This document shows, in pieces, positions 63,522 through 64,000 of a stretch of DNA of 64,000 nt (within the stretch, counting starts at the first letter, position 1; every line of letters starts with the position of its first letter). The position numbers and the translations under genes were made by a program. The notes under the pieces were generated by a model. The model was not told the DNA's origin, did not search any database, and was given only the letters and a program-made list of their open reading frames with translations. Location of the stretch: positions 133,166 through 197,165 of the forward strand of contig JAHPZJ010000013.1 of NCBI GenBank assembly GCA_019058245.1, given 5' to 3'. Origin of the DNA: Promethearchaeota archaeon. Its GTDB lineage: Archaea > Asgardarchaeota > Lokiarchaeia > Sigyniarchaeales > SOKP01.

Positions 63522-64000
63522 TTATTTCTTGTCTGAAGATTTGAGATTTACAAGAGTAATTCCAAATATAACTAAACATAAAGCAAATGGATATATAAAA
63601 ATGTCAAATTGTTCTTGCAAAAATATCGCAGAAAAAATCACTCCAAATAAAGGTACTAGAGTTTGGAATATTGCAGCTCGGCTGGCACTCAAACGTTTCA
63701 CACCTTCTAGATAAAATGTATATGCACCTATTGTAGATAAAAATGCTAAATATGCAATTCCTATCCAAATACGTGGAGGGATTGACACATATTCAAGTGG
63801 ATTAATGAATTCTGGGCTAATAATTAAAGCGATTGGAATAGTTATTAAAAAACCAAAAAATGATACCCAAGTCATAATCCATATCGAACTTGGTTGATAG
63901 GATTCAGGTTTACTTTTGGTCTGGTTCAGAAAAGATCGTGAAATAACAGTATAAGAACCATAGGCAAATGCCGCTAAAAGGACTAAGATATCTCCTAATA
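63522..64000 (-). CDS. EamA/DMT-family transporter (5' end outside window)
   Basis: The frame is open to the window edge, so the N-terminal half is missing. The visible 159 residues hold about five membrane helices: LGDILVLLAAFAYGSYTVIS, WIMTWVSFFGFLITIPIALI, IWIGIAYLAFLSTIGAYTFY, SASRAAIFQTLVPLFGVIFS and FIYPFALCLVIFGITLVNLK. EGVKRLSASRAAIFQTLVPL is the second EamA repeat signature. Such carriers export amino acids or metabolites. Confidence 0.82.
   Translation of the reverse strand, partial: LGDILVLLAAFAYGSYTVISRSFLNQTKSKPESYQPSSIWIMTWVSFFGFLITIPIALIISPEFINPLEYVSIPPRIWIGIAYLAFLSTIGAYTFYLEGVKRLSASRAAIFQTLVPLFGVIFSAIFLQEQFDIFIYPFALCLVIFGITLVNLKSSDKK

Overview
This window is very AT-rich archaeal DNA from what looks like an Asgard (Promethearchaeota, probably Lokiarchaeia-like) anaerobe. 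The evidence is the mix of archaeal and methanogen-type anaerobic enzymes (formylmethanofuran dehydrogenase subunits, HdrABC, MvhD, NrdG-type radical SAM activase, Mrp ATPase) with eukaryote-flavoured small proteins: a ubiquitin-like beta-grasp protein, an AN1-type zinc finger protein, two Roadblock/LC7 proteins, two longin/roadblock-like proteins and a VWA protein with RING-like zinc fingers. No rRNA, tRNA, CRISPR array or intact insertion sequence was recognised. The taxonomic call is inference from gene content only.

Layout. 1-5.8 kb: the end of a PAS sensor kinase, then a tightly overlapping three-gene operon (membrane-anchored GNAT acetyltransferase plus two unknowns). 5.8-9.7 kb (minus): fwdA, fwdD, fwdB and a polyferredoxin, divergent from an Mrp/NBP35 ATPase. 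11-16.5 kb: longin-like protein, DUF89 protein, small ORFs, a membrane protein, an OFA-type MFS carrier and a C_GCAxxG_C_C redox protein. 16.5-19.1 kb: a local tandem triplication carrying two paralogous membrane proteins and decayed copies of a small ORF, followed by a strongly structured, apparently undescribed noncoding RNA on the minus strand. 19.7-24.3 kb: longin-like protein, NTF2-like protein, membrane proteins, the ubiquitin-like protein and a sulfite-oxidase-fold protein. 24.5-28 kb: a palindrome-rich leader and an operon of a bactofilin-like beta-helix protein, a coiled-coil/winged-helix protein and an MFS carrier. 28-33.7 kb: AN1 zinc finger, thioesterase, nrdG, PfkB kinase, metallo-beta-lactamase and tandem Roadblock proteins. 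33.7-46.7 kb: a giant cell-surface protein, M20 peptidase, VWA/RING protein, methionyl-tRNA synthetase and several unknowns including an AAA+ ATPase. 46.9-56.8 kb (minus): a long sulfur-relay plus heterodisulfide-reductase cluster, with a divergent Lrp/AsnC regulator at 57.1 kb. 57.7-61.5 kb (minus): a GH15 glucoamylase translationally coupled to a sugar-porter MFS carrier. 61.7-64 kb: an Lrp pseudogene, a zinc ribbon, a DnaJ protein with a broken tandem copy, and a partial EamA transporter.

The most notable system is the 46.9-56.8 kb cluster: tusA-dsrE-dsrF-dsrH-dsrE2-hdrC-hdrB-hdrA-mvhD-mvhG-like-(frhB::gltD)-tusA. It joins a full set of persulfide carriers to an electron-bifurcating Hdr core. 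In place of a hydrogenase large subunit it has a hydrogenase-small-subunit-like protein with a new C-terminus, and a flavoprotein in which a GltD-type NAD(P)H module sits inside a split FrhB (F420 hydrogenase beta) fold, ending in a winged helix. I infer a soluble NAD(P)H- or F420-linked Hdr that handles sulfane sulfur or a protein disulfide.

A second theme is that five clearly coding genes (about 1370, 3052, 26697, 54837 and 60112) have no ATG, GTG or TTG at their true 5' ends. Near-cognate ATT, CTG or ACG codons sit there, three of them at sites typical of translational coupling or behind good Shine-Dalgarno sequences.
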